From Cyanobacteriota bacterium (GTDB lineage Bacteria; Cyanobacteriota; Cyanobacteriia; PCC-6307; Cyanobiaceae): a stretch of DNA of 47,743 nt. The translations under genes and the position numbers were made by a program. Below are positions 36,934-45,179 of the stretch, piece by piece. How positions within the stretch are numbered: position 1 is the first letter of the stretch; each line of letters begins with the position of its first letter. The DNA lies in contig JAQCGH010000012.1 of NCBI GenBank assembly GCA_027620015.1, positions 1 to 47,743 of the forward strand, given 5' to 3'. The notes under the pieces are model-generated. The model was not told where the DNA came from. It ran no database searches and worked only from the letters and a program-made list of their open reading frames with translations.

Positions 36934-37154
36934 AATCTCGTCACTCGCGTTGGCTTATTTCTTGGGCACTTCGTTAGCCAGCGGCTAGTGCAGCTAGATA
37001 TTCAAAATATTATCCAATTAACCGGCTCAGCCTTGTCCACAAAGTAGTGAGGGAAAAATCTCAATGGCGCATTAGGTGTAGCTGAGTTTGCGCTTCTGCT
37101 TTTAAACACGCCTATAAATAAGATCTAGCCTGCAAAAACCAGTCAGTGCCCCTC

Positions 37155-37745
37155 TCAAACAGGACGAACCGGTCGCTTTTCGATCACCTTGTCTATCAGT
37201 CCGTACTGAACTGCCTCAACAGGTGACATGAAAAAATCGCGATCGGTGTCTTCCTCAATTCGGGGCAGCGGTTGACCGGTGCGATCGCTTAGCTCCTGGT
37301 TTAGCTTCTTCTTCAGGTAGAGAATTTCGTCAGCCTGAATGCGGATGTCGCTGGCCTGACCGCGGACGCCACCCAAGGGCTGGTGGATCATGATCCGCGA
37401 ATGGGTGAGGCTGCTGCGCTTGCCCTTAGTGCCAGCCCCCAAAAGAAAGGCACCCATCGAAGCTGCAAGTCCTACGCAGACTGTTTGCACATCTGGCTTG
37501 ATGTGCTGCATGGTGTCAAAAATTCCTAGACCGTCGTAGACAGATCCCCCCGGGGAATTGATATACATAAAAATATCCTTCTCTGGATCCTCTGCCTCTA
37601 GAAAAAGCAACTGAGCCACAACCCGGTTCGCCGATTCAGAAGTGACCGGTTCACCCAAGAAGATGATGCGCTCCCGAAGTAGCCGGGAGTAGATATCAAA
37701 AGCGCGCTCACCCCGGCCCGACTCTTCAATCACGATCGGGATCAT
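37155..37745 (-). CDS. clpP: ATP-dependent Clp protease proteolytic subunit
   Basis: ClpP is the serine protease chamber used with ClpX/ClpC. The 196-residue protein has the oxyanion segment [10 protein letters not shown], Ser96 in AASMGAF, His121 in MIHQP and Asp170 in EDTDRDFFM, a complete triad. Cyanobacteria have several ClpP/ClpR copies; an intact triad makes this a ClpP. ATG 37743-37745 is divergent from thf1. It converges on ftsH across about 250 bases. Confidence 0.95.
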   Translation of the reverse strand: MIPIVIEESGRGERAFDIYSRLLRERIIFLGEPVTSESANRVVAQLLFLEAEDPEKDIFMYINSPGGSVYDGLGIFDTMQHIKPDVQTVCVGLAASMGAFLLGAGTKGKRSSLTHSRIMIHQPLGGVRGQASDIRIQADEILYLKKKLNQELSDRTGQPLPRIEEDTDRDFFMSPVEAVQYGLIDKVIEKRPVRPV

Positions 37746-37821
37746 GGAGCTGAATTCGCAGGTGAGTCGATCCTACTGAGCGCGAGCGGCTAGGGTCGAC
37801 CATCCCTTGGCCTATTTCAGC

Positions 37822-38538
37822 GTGAGTGCAGCCCTCACCGTTGCCGACAGCAAGCGGGAGTTTCATCGCGTCTTCCCCCACGTGATCGCGCCGCTCTACC
37901 GCCGCATGGTGGATGAGCTCCTCGTAGAGCTGCACCTACTTAGCCGTCAAACCGGCTTTCGTAGTGATGCTTTGTTTGCCTGCGGTCTGATTCAGGTGTT
38001 CGACAGTTTTGCTAGGGGCTATCGCCCTGACGCTCAGCGTCTGCCCCTGCTTCAAGCCCTTTGCTCCGCTTCTGGATTCGATGCCAACAAGTTGCGCCAG
38101 CAACGTGATGGCGCCATGGCTGCCATGGGCACCCACAGCGTCGAACAGGTGAAGCAATGGATTGAACAGAAGGGTTCGGGCGCCCCCGAACCTCTTGCAG
38201 CAGCCCTTGCTGGCATCCGCCGTCCCGATTTCCACTATTCAAGGTTGATGGCCGTAGGTCTACTAAGCCTGCTGGAGCAAGCTCAAGGAGCCGACGCCTT
38301 GGATGCCTCCGCCCTGCGCAGCCATGCCCATGACCTGGGCGGCGCCATTGGACTGCTAAACGAGCGACTCGACAAAGACCTGAGCCTCTACGCCACCAAC
38401 CTCGAGAAGATGGCCCAGGCTGTCGAATTAGTTGCAGAAACCGTTGCTGCTGAGCGCCGAAAACGTGAACGACAGCAACAGGAGGCCGCAGAGGCCACTA
38501 CTGAGATTGCAGCTGAAGCTGCCCAGTCAGTTGGCTAA
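37822..38538 (+). CDS. thf1: Thylakoid formation protein Thf1/Psb29
   Basis: Thf1 is required for normal photosystem II and binds the FtsH2/FtsH3 protease complex. The product of 238 residues has the family core TVADSKREFHRVFPHVI, YRRMVDELLVELHLLSRQ and VFDSFARGYRP, and a C-terminal coiled coil rich in Arg, Glu and Gln (RRKRERQQQEAAEA). GTG 37822 puts the start five codons before TVADSKR, as in relatives; a TTG at 37807 would add five residues. Its end overlaps the convergent anchored-protein gene by 41 bases. Placement beside ftsH and clpP fits its role. Confidence 0.92.
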   Translation: MSAALTVADSKREFHRVFPHVIAPLYRRMVDELLVELHLLSRQTGFRSDALFACGLIQVFDSFARGYRPDAQRLPLLQALCSASGFDANKLRQQRDGAMAAMGTHSVEQVKQWIEQKGSGAPEPLAAALAGIRRPDFHYSRLMAVGLLSLLEQAQGADALDASALRSHAHDLGGAIGLLNERLDKDLSLYATNLEKMAQAVELVAETVAAERRKRERQQQEAAEATTEIAAEAAQSVG

Positions 38539-39781
38539 GGGCTGAACCAGGTAAAGACGGTGCTGCTGTCAGGCTGAGCTGGTTCGCCCGTTGAACAGGC
38601 TTCGGCAATTCGGGTGGCAGCAAACCCCGCTCCGCCAGAGCTGCAGGCCGTAGACGCAATTGCATTGAACCCCCAAGGCCTGGCCGCCTCAGCACAGGGA
38701 TGAATGGTGCAGGTGGCTCTGGACCAAGGAACAGCAGCAGCTCGGGGCTGCTTGAACCAGCAAGCGTCCAACGCCAACCTCCCACCACCTGCCCATTCTG
38801 CTGCCGCCACTTCATCGCGGCTAAGACCTTGGAACCAGATGGCGTAGCCACGAGTCCCTGACTCTCCAGCGGCTCCACAATCCCGGCAAGCATTTGATTC
38901 CAAGGGCTTCTATCCCCTGAAACCGCTAACTCCAGCTCTAAACCCGTCTGGAAGGGGCCTTGGGCCAGCGGGCGCAGTCGCAAGGTGAAGGGCACACGAC
39001 CCAACATGATCATTTGGGCATCACCGATGCCGTAGCGGGCAGCTAGGGGTTCCCTGATCAGCTGACGGCTAAGCAGCCCTTGCAGTAAGCCCTCAAGGGC
39101 AGGACCGCGCCACTCCAGCAGCAACTCTGCAGGCAGGGGGGGAGGCACAACGGCTGGCGCAGAGGGACCAGGGGCGGACAGCAGCCCGCTGGCGGCAGCT
39201 GCTTCTCCAGTGATCCCAAGGTTGGCAACATCGAGGGCGAGACTTAAGCATCCCTGCTGGAAGCGTTGCAAGAAAGGTGCCGCAGAGCCAGCCAACACGC
39301 CGAGGCCAAGGGGGGCCCAAAAGACCGCTTGCTCCTGCTGCAACCGCTGCAGACAGCGCTGCTCAAGCCCGCGGCGCTGAGGTTGGGCCAACTTGAGCTG
39401 GTCTTGTAATAGCTGCTTGGCAAGGGGATTCGCTGCTACGACGACGAGGTCATCAACCCGAATTCCATTGGGAGGTTGGGGGCTTGCTGAATCAAATTGA
39501 TATGCAAGAAAGGCGCCAGCATCGCCGTCGCCCCCCCAGAACTGCCACCAGAAACGGCGCTGCTGTCGCCAGACCCGACGCGCCTCAGCCGCGCCGAGGC
39601 GCTGACTCCACAGAGCTGGCACCGGTCGCTCTGGGGCGGCGGGAAAGCTCTGCAGCAGGGCGGCCTGGCCAAGCAGCCGCTCCAGACCCTCGGCCCGGGG
39701 CCGGGGGTCTCGCAGCAGTAAGCCAGTGGGAAGCAGCAACAGCAGGAAAGTAAAGGTAAAAGTCCAGCGCAAACGAATCAC
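38498..39781 (-). CDS. Membrane-anchored protein of unknown function (DUF3352-like)
   Basis: This 427-residue protein has one N-terminal hydrophobic helix directly after the start (RWTFTFTFLLLLLPTGLL) and a large Leu, Gln and Pro-rich exported domain. It resembles cyanobacterial DUF3352-type proteins in layout, but I hold that name loosely. GTG 39779-39781 is preferred because GGAG stands seven bases upstream and the helix then begins at residue 2; the frame is open to a TTG at 39865. The 3' end overlaps thf1 by 41 bases. It may be cotranscribed with petN and the 50-residue gene upstream. Confidence 0.6.
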   Translation of the reverse strand: MIRLRWTFTFTFLLLLLPTGLLLRDPRPRAEGLERLLGQAALLQSFPAAPERPVPALWSQRLGAAEARRVWRQQRRFWWQFWGGDGDAGAFLAYQFDSASPQPPNGIRVDDLVVVAANPLAKQLLQDQLKLAQPQRRGLEQRCLQRLQQEQAVFWAPLGLGVLAGSAAPFLQRFQQGCLSLALDVANLGITGEAAAASGLLSAPGPSAPAVVPPPLPAELLLEWRGPALEGLLQGLLSRQLIREPLAARYGIGDAQMIMLGRVPFTLRLRPLAQGPFQTGLELELAVSGDRSPWNQMLAGIVEPLESQGLVATPSGSKVLAAMKWRQQNGQVVGGWRWTLAGSSSPELLLFLGPEPPAPFIPVLRRPGLGGSMQLRLRPAALAERGLLPPELPKPVQRANQLSLTAAPSLPGSALSQLTGQLQLQSQ

Positions 39782-39914
39782 GCCAAAGCTCCAGAAAGGC
39801 TGGTGCAGCGCCGTAGCGGGAGGCCAAATAGGTGATGGGACTGGCGTTGGCGCGGCCAAGCCCAACCCGCCAGCTCAACAGGACTATTTATTAACGGAGA
39901 AGAGCCAACAGGGC

Positions 39915-40067
39915 TCACTTGCGGCGTTTGGTTTCGAGAGCATCTCGACGGCGTCGATCGCTCCACTCAATGGTGGAAAGATAAATCACGCCACCGCTAA
40001 CGAACATCAGAAGCAGCACCGCTATAGCGGAAAGCACCTGTGAGGCGGAAAAGGGCAACTCAGGCAC
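39915..40067 (-). CDS. Small membrane protein of 50 residues next to petN
   Basis: Reading GTG 40065-40067 to TGA 39915-39917 gives a product with a short N-terminus (VPELPFSASQ), one hydrophobic helix (VLSAIAVLLLMFVSGGVIYL) and a strongly basic tail (SDRRRRDALETKRRK). The length, helix and positive end look like the small subunits of thylakoid complexes, but I cannot assign it to a known Psb, Psa or Pet protein. It starts 20 bases after petN on the same strand. No upstream in-frame start exists close by. Confidence 0.6.
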   Translation of the reverse strand: MPELPFSASQVLSAIAVLLLMFVSGGVIYLSTIEWSDRRRRDALETKRRK

Positions 40068-40087
40068 TGAAGATCGTCAAAGCCAGG

Positions 40088-40189
40088 TCAGAACTTAATG
40101 CTGTTGTCGCCATGACGTCCCCAGATCACCATGGCGATGGAAAAGCTGAAAAGAGCAGCTAAGGAGGCCCAACCCGCAGAGATCAACAT
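40088..40189 (-). CDS. petN: Cytochrome b6f complex subunit PetN
   Basis: PetN is a 33-residue single-helix subunit needed for stability of the cytochrome b6f complex in thylakoids. The translation has [20 protein letters not shown] followed by HGDNSIKF, almost the textbook PetN sequence. ATG 40187-40189 and TGA 40088-40090. It is followed by the 50-residue membrane-protein gene and is divergent from clpS. An AGGA lies 14 bases before the ATG, further than usual. Confidence 0.92.
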   Translation of the reverse strand: MLISAGWASLAALFSFSIAMVIWGRHGDNSIKF

Positions 40190-40220
40190 GGTTCATTTTT
40201 AATCCTTGAACTCATCTTAC

Positions 40221-40238
40221 CTAAGGTGAACCCCTTAG
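40221..40238. promoter_or_regulatory. Dyad in the petN-clpS shared upstream region
   Basis: CTAAGG and CCTTAG are inverted around six bases (TGAACC) in the 60-base region between the divergent petN and clpS starts. It could be an operator or chance. No regulator is assigned. Confidence 0.25.
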
Positions 40239-40258
40239 AGCGTTCGTAGTTGCAGTCC

Positions 40259-40555
40259 GTGGTTGTGGTCCTTTCTTCCTCCAGCCCTGTTCAGGAGAGA
40301 CTCCGCTTGCGCCAGCCATACCCCGATTTCAAGGTGGTTGTGCTTGACGACGACTTCAATACTTTTCAGCACGTGGTGGACACCCTGGTGCGAATCATCC
40401 CCGCCATGCTTGCCGAAAAGGCCTGGGACCTGGCCCACCGCATAGACGGAGAGGGTTCGGCAGTGGTTTGGTGCGGCCCCCAGGAACAGGCTGAGCTTTA
40501 TCACCAGCAGCTCGGGGCAGCTGGCCTAACAATGGCTCCTTTGGAAAGGAGCTGA
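40259..40555 (+). CDS. clpS: ATP-dependent Clp protease adaptor ClpS
   Basis: ClpS delivers N-degron substrates to ClpC/ClpA. The core FKVVVLDDDFNTFQHVVDTL carries the substrate-pocket region (Asp-Asp-x-Asn-Thr pattern), and EGSAVVWCGPQEQAELYHQQL and the GLTMAPLE end match cyanobacterial ClpS. About 98 residues from GTG 40259; TTG 40250 and GTG 40265 are also possible and none has a ribosome site. The stop overlaps the DUF2103 start (TGATG). It is not next to its chaperone but lies 2.5 kb from clpP. Confidence 0.88.
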   Translation: MVVVLSSSSPVQERLRLRQPYPDFKVVVLDDDFNTFQHVVDTLVRIIPAMLAEKAWDLAHRIDGEGSAVVWCGPQEQAELYHQQLGAAGLTMAPLERS

Positions 40556-40872
40556 TGGGCAGGGTGGTAATCACCCACAGCACCTACGTGGAGGGGCTGA
40601 TTCCGCTGCTCAAGCAACTTGCCCGCTGCCCCGGCATAGATACCGTCACCCCGGCAGTGATCAGCCGCGTACGTGGTCGCAGCGCCCAGATGCGGCTTCG
40701 GGTTTCTGCTCCCATAACAGGTGGGCACAAGCTCGTCGCCCGGCGCGGCAGCAGCGTGCAGGAGGTTTTTGTAGTCACTGGCTGGAGCCGAGAGCAACTG
40801 CAGCAGTGTCTTGATCAGTTACTGGGTCAGGTACCGCCCATCAAAAACTCACCGACAGGGGAAGACTCGTAG
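40555..40872 (+). CDS. DUF2103 family protein
   Basis: This 105-residue soluble basic protein begins MGRVVITHSTYVEGLIPLL and includes VISRVRGRSAQMRLRVS, features of DUF2103, a cyanobacterial/archaeal family with a proposed metal-binding character and no known function. It overlaps clpS by one base, indicating translational coupling. Its 3' end overlaps the convergent unknown gene by 46 bases. Confidence 0.75.
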   Translation: MGRVVITHSTYVEGLIPLLKQLARCPGIDTVTPAVISRVRGRSAQMRLRVSAPITGGHKLVARRGSSVQEVFVVTGWSREQLQQCLDQLLGQVPPIKNSPTGEDS

Positions 40873-41225
40873 AGCGCCGCTGCTCGAAACCTGGCAAAAG
40901 CGCCGCCCTCCCGAAACCAGGGCTCCATTTCCAGGCTGAGCCCATCTGGCTGCAGCTGCCAGCGCTGCTGAAGGTATGTGGCATATTCCTCAGGAGTGCT
41001 CTGGGCGGCGTGCCAATGCACCACAGCAAAGCTCAGAGCCATGACCTGCACGCCGCCCTCATCAGATTCCTGAATCTGCTCTTCAAAAAGAAAGGTGCGA
41101 AAGCGATCCTTGGCGTCGCGTCCCTCTAGGCAGTACTTGCGCAAGTAGAGCTCCCGAGCGCGGGGGAAAACAGGCCCTGGCGCAAGGGACAGAAGGGCGT
41201 GAAATGCCTGCTTAAAGGACTCCAT
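40827..41225 (-). CDS. Conserved-looking soluble protein, function unknown
   Basis: This 132-residue protein is soluble, with aromatic-rich segments (YATYLQQRWQLQ, EMEPWFREGGAFARFRAAAL) and no signal or membrane helix. I do not recognise it. ATG 41223-41225 is the natural start. The 46-base convergent overlap with DUF2103 is long for this genome but both frames look coding. The degenerate stretch 41226-41726 lies upstream of it. Confidence 0.55.
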   Translation of the reverse strand: MESFKQAFHALLSLAPGPVFPRARELYLRKYCLEGRDAKDRFRTFLFEEQIQESDEGGVQVMALSFAVVHWHAAQSTPEEYATYLQQRWQLQPDGLSLEMEPWFREGGAFARFRAAALYESSPVGEFLMGGT

Positions 41226-41726
41226 CGAGGCTGCGGCCTAACTCGACCACGGCAGGTTTTAGCACCAGAATGACTCCTGATCCACAGCGTTGTCGCCAGC
41301 CACCATGCTGATCTCCCCACAGCAGATCAATGGGGCTATGGCCTGGAGCCCTGGAAATATTTGGAGATCAACGATCCCCTTGCCTAAGAGCGCACTCTCA
41401 AATTGGAGCTCGCGTTACCGCAGCTGCGTGGTGTGAGCGTCTGGATATCACTAAAGCAGCGATAAGTACGAGTCAGTGAAGAAGATCCGCTACGACGACG
41501 CCAAACTCATCGAAAAGCGCTGATTAAAAGGGTGGACCGCCGTGCCGTTTTGCCCCAGTGTTCGACCTGGTGGTACCAGAAGAGGGTCAAAGGCGGGGCG
41601 TCGTTTCCGGCTACGAGGCCGGTTTACGTTGCTTCCGCTGCAGACCCCCATGTCGAAAAGGGAGTCAGATCAGAAAACTGTAAAAGGCAGTCACCAACAA
41701 GGCAGTCCTCAGAAATTGTAGGCCGA
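41226..41726 (+). pseudogene. Gene-free stretch with a decayed plus-strand reading frame
   Basis: No intact gene is visible in these 500 bases. In one plus-strand frame the translation looks coding but is cut by TAA at 41385-41387 and 41463-41465: DQWGYGLEPWKYLEINDPLA, then ERTLKLELALPQLRGVSVW, then a frame open to 41774 that runs into purK antisense. A second frame near 41550-41640 also reads plausibly (FAPVFDLVVPEEGQRRG). This pattern suggests a degraded gene with stops and at least one shift. I cannot name the ancestor. Chance cannot be excluded. Confidence 0.35.
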
Positions 41727-42884
41727 TTAGAACTTATTGGGGGGCAGGGGCCAAATGGATCTAATCCGCTCTAAAAGCTCCTCCGCCTGACCTGCCCGCT
41801 CCCCAGCTGTGATCCCTGGCAGCACCACGGTTACGTGTCCAAGCTTGCGTCCTGGACTGGAGCCATGCTTGCCATACCAGTGCAGCGTGGCTTCTGGTAT
41901 GGCAGCTAGATCGTCCCGCTGAGCCTGGTAATCGGCTTCCGAACTTTCAAAGCCCAACAGGTTCACCATCAGTGCCCCCGGCACCTGCAGCTCTACAGAC
42001 CCCATAGGCAGGCCAGCGACGATCCTCACCTGCTGCTCGAACTGACTTGTTTGGGCTGCCTCGATCGTGAAATGACCAGAATTGTGGGTGCGGGGTGCGA
42101 TCTCATTGATCTGAAGCCCACCCGGACCGTAAAAAAGCTCAATCGAGATCACGCCCACGTAATTGATCGCCGTGAGCAGGGAAGCGGCAATGTTGCGGGC
42201 ATAGGCCTGCACCGCATGGGGTACTGAAGCCGGCGCCAGCACCCAGTCACATACCTGCTGATGCTGTTGGGTCTGCACCAAGGGATAACACTGCACGTTC
42301 CCAGCACGGTCGCGACAGGCGAGCTGGGAGAGCTCCTGCTCAAAGTTGACAAACTCCTCGAGTATCCAGTCGCCTAAGGGCACCCTTGCCAGCAGGTCCG
42401 TGAGATCTTCCGGGCAGCGCAGTACTGCTGTGCCTTTGCCGTCGTAGCCCCCGGTGGAGGCCTTAGCCATTAATGGGTAGTTAAAGCCGTCAGGCAAGAG
42501 GGCGCTGGTGGGCAGATCGCACCAGCGCGGGCACGGCAGGCCCAGTTCCTGCGCCAATTGCCGCTGTCCCCGTTTACTTACCAGGGGAGCTAGAGCCTCC
42601 AGGCTGGGCAAAAAGGTGACTCCATCAAAACTGAGCGGTGCCAGGGCCGGTAGGTCTACCCATTCGTTTTCAAAGGTGATCGCGACACTGCGGCGCGCCA
42701 GCTCCCGGGTGGCCGCCACATCACCGAGTTCAGCCAGCATCACACTGCTGGCAAGGGCAGCGGCGGGGTCCTGAGCCCCTGGAGTCAAAACGTGCAAAGG
42801 CACATTGAGCTTGCGGGCAGCGGCAGCAAGCATCAAGGCCAATTGGCCGCCACCAACTACACCGATAGCAACTGGCTCAGTCAC
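41727..42884 (-). CDS. purK: 5-(carboxyamino)imidazole ribonucleotide synthase
   Basis: PurK uses ATP and bicarbonate to carboxylate AIR in purine synthesis; its product goes to PurE. The ATP-grasp protein has the N-terminal IGVVGGGQLALML loop, ATP-grasp segments YPLMAKASTGGYDGKGTAVL and WILEEFVNFEQELS, and the metal-binding EIAPRTHNSGHFTIEA. GTG 42882-42884 gives 385 residues; a TTG at 42902 would add six. The candidate 34-residue gene lies just upstream on the same strand. purE is not in the window. Confidence 0.95.
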   Translation of the reverse strand: MTEPVAIGVVGGGQLALMLAAAARKLNVPLHVLTPGAQDPAAALASSVMLAELGDVAATRELARRSVAITFENEWVDLPALAPLSFDGVTFLPSLEALAPLVSKRGQRQLAQELGLPCPRWCDLPTSALLPDGFNYPLMAKASTGGYDGKGTAVLRCPEDLTDLLARVPLGDWILEEFVNFEQELSQLACRDRAGNVQCYPLVQTQQHQQVCDWVLAPASVPHAVQAYARNIAASLLTAINYVGVISIELFYGPGGLQINEIAPRTHNSGHFTIEAAQTSQFEQQVRIVAGLPMGSVELQVPGALMVNLLGFESSEADYQAQRDDLAAIPEATLHWYGKHGSSPGRKLGHVTVVLPGITAGERAGQAEELLERIRSIWPLPPNKF

Positions 42885-42935
42885 GGGGTTTGCATCAGCC
42901 AAGGATCTTGGACCGCGCCGCCTGCACCGTAGGAA

Positions 42936-43040
42936 TCAGTAAGCCACGTTGAACTCGTACCGAGCCACATGCAGCTGATAGGCAGCAATGCGGCGAACCC
43001 AAAGCCTGAAATCACCAACGTGATCTGAATACCAATCCAT
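42936..43040 (-). CDS. Candidate 34-residue protein upstream of purK
   Basis: ATG 43038-43040 to TGA 42936-42938 encodes a Trp/Tyr/Arg-rich peptide beginning MDWYSDHVGDFRLWVRR and ending AYQLHVARYEFNVAY. The composition looks like a real, amphipathic protein and not like random GC-rich sequence. There is no hydrophobic helix. I do not recognise it. A perfect 10-base stem-loop ends 12 bases before the ATG. The frame is also open upstream through the hairpin to a TTG, so a longer form is possible. purK begins 51 bases downstream. Confidence 0.5.
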   Translation of the reverse strand: MDWYSDHVGDFRLWVRRIAAYQLHVARYEFNVAY

Positions 43041-43051
43041 TACTTTAAGGC

Positions 43052-43089
43052 GCTGGGTAGCGCGCAAGCCCTGACAACTGCTACCCAGC
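43052..43089 (-). promoter_or_regulatory. Strong stem-loop in the leader of the 34-residue ORF
   Basis: GCTGGGTAGC (43052-43061) and GCTACCCAGC (43080-43089) form a perfect 10-base stem with an 18-base loop. On the minus strand no T run follows, so it is not a classic terminator for the permease gene upstream. Its place just before an ATG suggests a 5' leader structure that controls translation or mRNA stability. Confidence 0.5.
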
Positions 43090-43150
43090 AGTAATTTCTG
43101 GAACTTTTTACTAAATAGGTGCTAGTGCGCCTAGAAGCTTCTCCAGTGGA

Positions 43151-44038
43151 TCAATTCATCGAGTTGGCGGCGAAGAGATAGCGCACCAAGCTCAACATCA
43201 GCACGATCAAAAACAAAGCCAAACCAATCGTGCAGGCATAGCTGATTTCCAGCTCGGAAAAAGCCTGGTCGTAAACGTAATAAACGAGGGTGCGAGTCGA
43301 ATCAGCAGGGCCACCCTGAGTCATCAGATATACCTCTTCAAAAACCTTTGTGGCCGCAATTGCGGAAATAACCGCCACCAAGGTGATGTAGGGCCGCAGC
43401 AGCGGCAGGGTGATGTCTAGATGCTTCCTCAAGCCGTCACTACCATCGAGGGCCGCCGCCTCATAGAGATCTGGGGAGATGCCCTGGAGCCCGGACAGAA
43501 AGATCACCATGTAGTAGCCGAGGCCCTTCCAGAGGGTCACGAGCATCACTGACGGCAGGGCCAGCAGCGGCGAAGTGAGGAAGCCGATGGGCTCAAAGCT
43601 GCTGCCAAACAGGGCTGTAAGCCAGCCGTTAACCAGGCCGTTTTCGGCATAGATCCAGCGAAAGGCAATTGCCGCCACCACAATCGAAACCAGCACCGGG
43701 GTATACAGAGCACCGCGAAACCAATTGATCCCAGGCAGCTGGCGGTTGACCAGCACGGCCAGGGCTAGCGCGCCGACCACGATTGGAGGCACCACTCCCA
43801 GCAGATACAAAAAGGTGGTGCCAGTGACCCGAAAAAACATCGGGTCTGCCAGCAGGCGCCGGATATTGGCCAGGCCAACAAAGCGCAGCGGTTCGCTCAC
43901 ATCGAGACCAGCTTGGCTGAAGCTCATCACCAACGCCATCGCTGCTGGAATAAGAACCGACAGCGCGATAAGCACCATGGCGGGGGTCAAAAAGCCCCAA
44001 GCTGTGAAGCTGCGCTTGCGGAGATTGGCCTCGCTCAT
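43151..44038 (-). CDS. Carbohydrate ABC transporter permease (MalF/UgpA type)
   Basis: This membrane permease of about 295 residues has six hydrophobic segments and the EAA loop [22 protein letters not shown], characteristic of CUT1 sugar importers (GgtC, UgpA and MalF relatives). In picocyanobacteria such systems import compatible solutes such as glucosylglycerol or sucrose, but the substrate cannot be read here. ATG 44036-44038 is preferred; a TTG three codons earlier is also open. No second permease, binding protein or ATPase is adjacent. It is divergent from aroB with 37 bases between the starts. Confidence 0.87.
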   Translation of the reverse strand: MSEANLRKRSFTAWGFLTPAMVLIALSVLIPAAMALVMSFSQAGLDVSEPLRFVGLANIRRLLADPMFFRVTGTTFLYLLGVVPPIVVGALALAVLVNRQLPGINWFRGALYTPVLVSIVVAAIAFRWIYAENGLVNGWLTALFGSSFEPIGFLTSPLLALPSVMLVTLWKGLGYYMVIFLSGLQGISPDLYEAAALDGSDGLRKHLDITLPLLRPYITLVAVISAIAATKVFEEVYLMTQGGPADSTRTLVYYVYDQAFSELEISYACTIGLALFLIVLMLSLVRYLFAANSMN

Positions 44039-44075
44039 GGAAGTCAAAGTACTTGGACTGGAGGATGATCACCCA

Positions 44076-45179
44076 ATGGATCTGCAAACGATCAGGGTGG
44101 AGCTGCAGGCCTCCCCATACCCGGTGATCATCGGCTCGGCAGCCTTGCTTTGCCTGGGCGACCAGATTCGGGCCCAGGGTTTTAAAGCAGGCACAAAGGC
44201 GCTGCTAGTAACCAACGAAGTGGTGAAGTCGCACTACGGCTCATCTGCCCTGCAAAGCCTCAGAGAGGCTGGGCTAGACGCCAGCACTCTGGTTATCCCA
44301 GCTGGAGAAGATCAGAAAACTCCAGCCACCGTGGGGTTGATCCATGACGCGGCCTTTGCCCGCAGGCTCGAGCGGGGCTCGCTAATCGTTGCCCTTGGAG
44401 GTGGCGTGGTGGGCGACATGGCGGGATATGCAGCCGCCACCTGGCTGCGTGGCATTGCCGTGGTGCAGGTGCCCACCACCCTGCTAGCGATGGTGGATGC
44501 GGCAATCGGCGGCAAGACCGGTGTCAACCATCCCGGCGGCAAAAACCTGATCGGTGCTTTTCACCAGCCGCGTCTGGTGCTGATCGACCCCAGCAGCCTT
44601 GCCACCCTGCCGCAGCGAGAATTTCGCGCCGGCATGGCCGAGGTGATCAAATATGGCGTGATCGGCGACCCCGAACTGCTGGCCGAACTGGAGGCGAGCG
44701 GCGCTCAGCTAGCCAGCTTGAACACCCTGCCAGCAGAGCTGCTGCAGCAAATCCTGGTGCGATCTGCCGCAGCTAAGGCGAAAGTGGTGGCCGACGACGA
44801 ACATGAAGGCGGTCAAAGAGCAATCCTCAACTACGGCCACACCCTCGGACACGTAGTGGAGACCCTGAGCGGCTATGGCACCTACCTGCACGGCGAAGCC
44901 GTTGGCCTCGGCATGTTGGCGGCCGGCGAAATATCCCTAGCCATGGGTCTGTGGAGGGCAAGCGACCAGGCTCGCCAACGGGCGGTGATTTCCGCTGCTG
45001 GGCTACCGACTTCCTGGCCATCCCTCCAGCCCGACGCCGTGCTGACGTGCTTGCAAGGCGATAAAAAGGTAAAAGACGGTCAGGTGCGCTTCGTACTGCC
45101 CACGGGCATCGGCAAGGTGGAAATCCGCAGTGACGTGAGCGAAGCAACGATCCGCAGAGCGGTCGCAAACTGCACCTAA
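44076..45179 (+). CDS. aroB: 3-dehydroquinate synthase
   Basis: AroB cyclises DAHP to 3-dehydroquinate, the second step of the shikimate pathway. The 367-residue protein has the NAD-binding [51 protein letters not shown] and the zinc-binding [12 protein letters not shown]. The ATG at 44076 is preceded by GGAGG (44060-44064), 11 bases upstream. The frame is open far upstream, antisense to the permease. It ends with a 4-base overlap on the convergent Rieske gene. Confidence 0.96.
   Translation: MDLQTIRVELQASPYPVIIGSAALLCLGDQIRAQGFKAGTKALLVTNEVVKSHYGSSALQSLREAGLDASTLVIPAGEDQKTPATVGLIHDAAFARRLERGSLIVALGGGVVGDMAGYAAATWLRGIAVVQVPTTLLAMVDAAIGGKTGVNHPGGKNLIGAFHQPRLVLIDPSSLATLPQREFRAGMAEVIKYGVIGDPELLAELEASGAQLASLNTLPAELLQQILVRSAAAKAKVVADDEHEGGQRAILNYGHTLGHVVETLSGYGTYLHGEAVGLGMLAAGEISLAMGLWRASDQARQRAVISAAGLPTSWPSLQPDAVLTCLQGDKKVKDGQVRFVLPTGIGKVEIRSDVSEATIRRAVANCT

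Noticed and set aside
36934-37154. Possible small gene or RNA between ftsH and clpP
   Set aside because: No ORF with a plausible product and no clear tRNA or sRNA fold. It is most simply a convergent spacer.
41305-41432. ATG-started ORF of 42 codons in the degenerate island
   Set aside because: The overlapping frame at 41325 reads more like former coding sequence. This one has no ribosome site or recognisable features.
43725-44075. Open frame upstream of and in frame with aroB
   Set aside because: It is antisense to the ABC permease. AroB homology begins at ATG 44076, which has GGAGG upstream.
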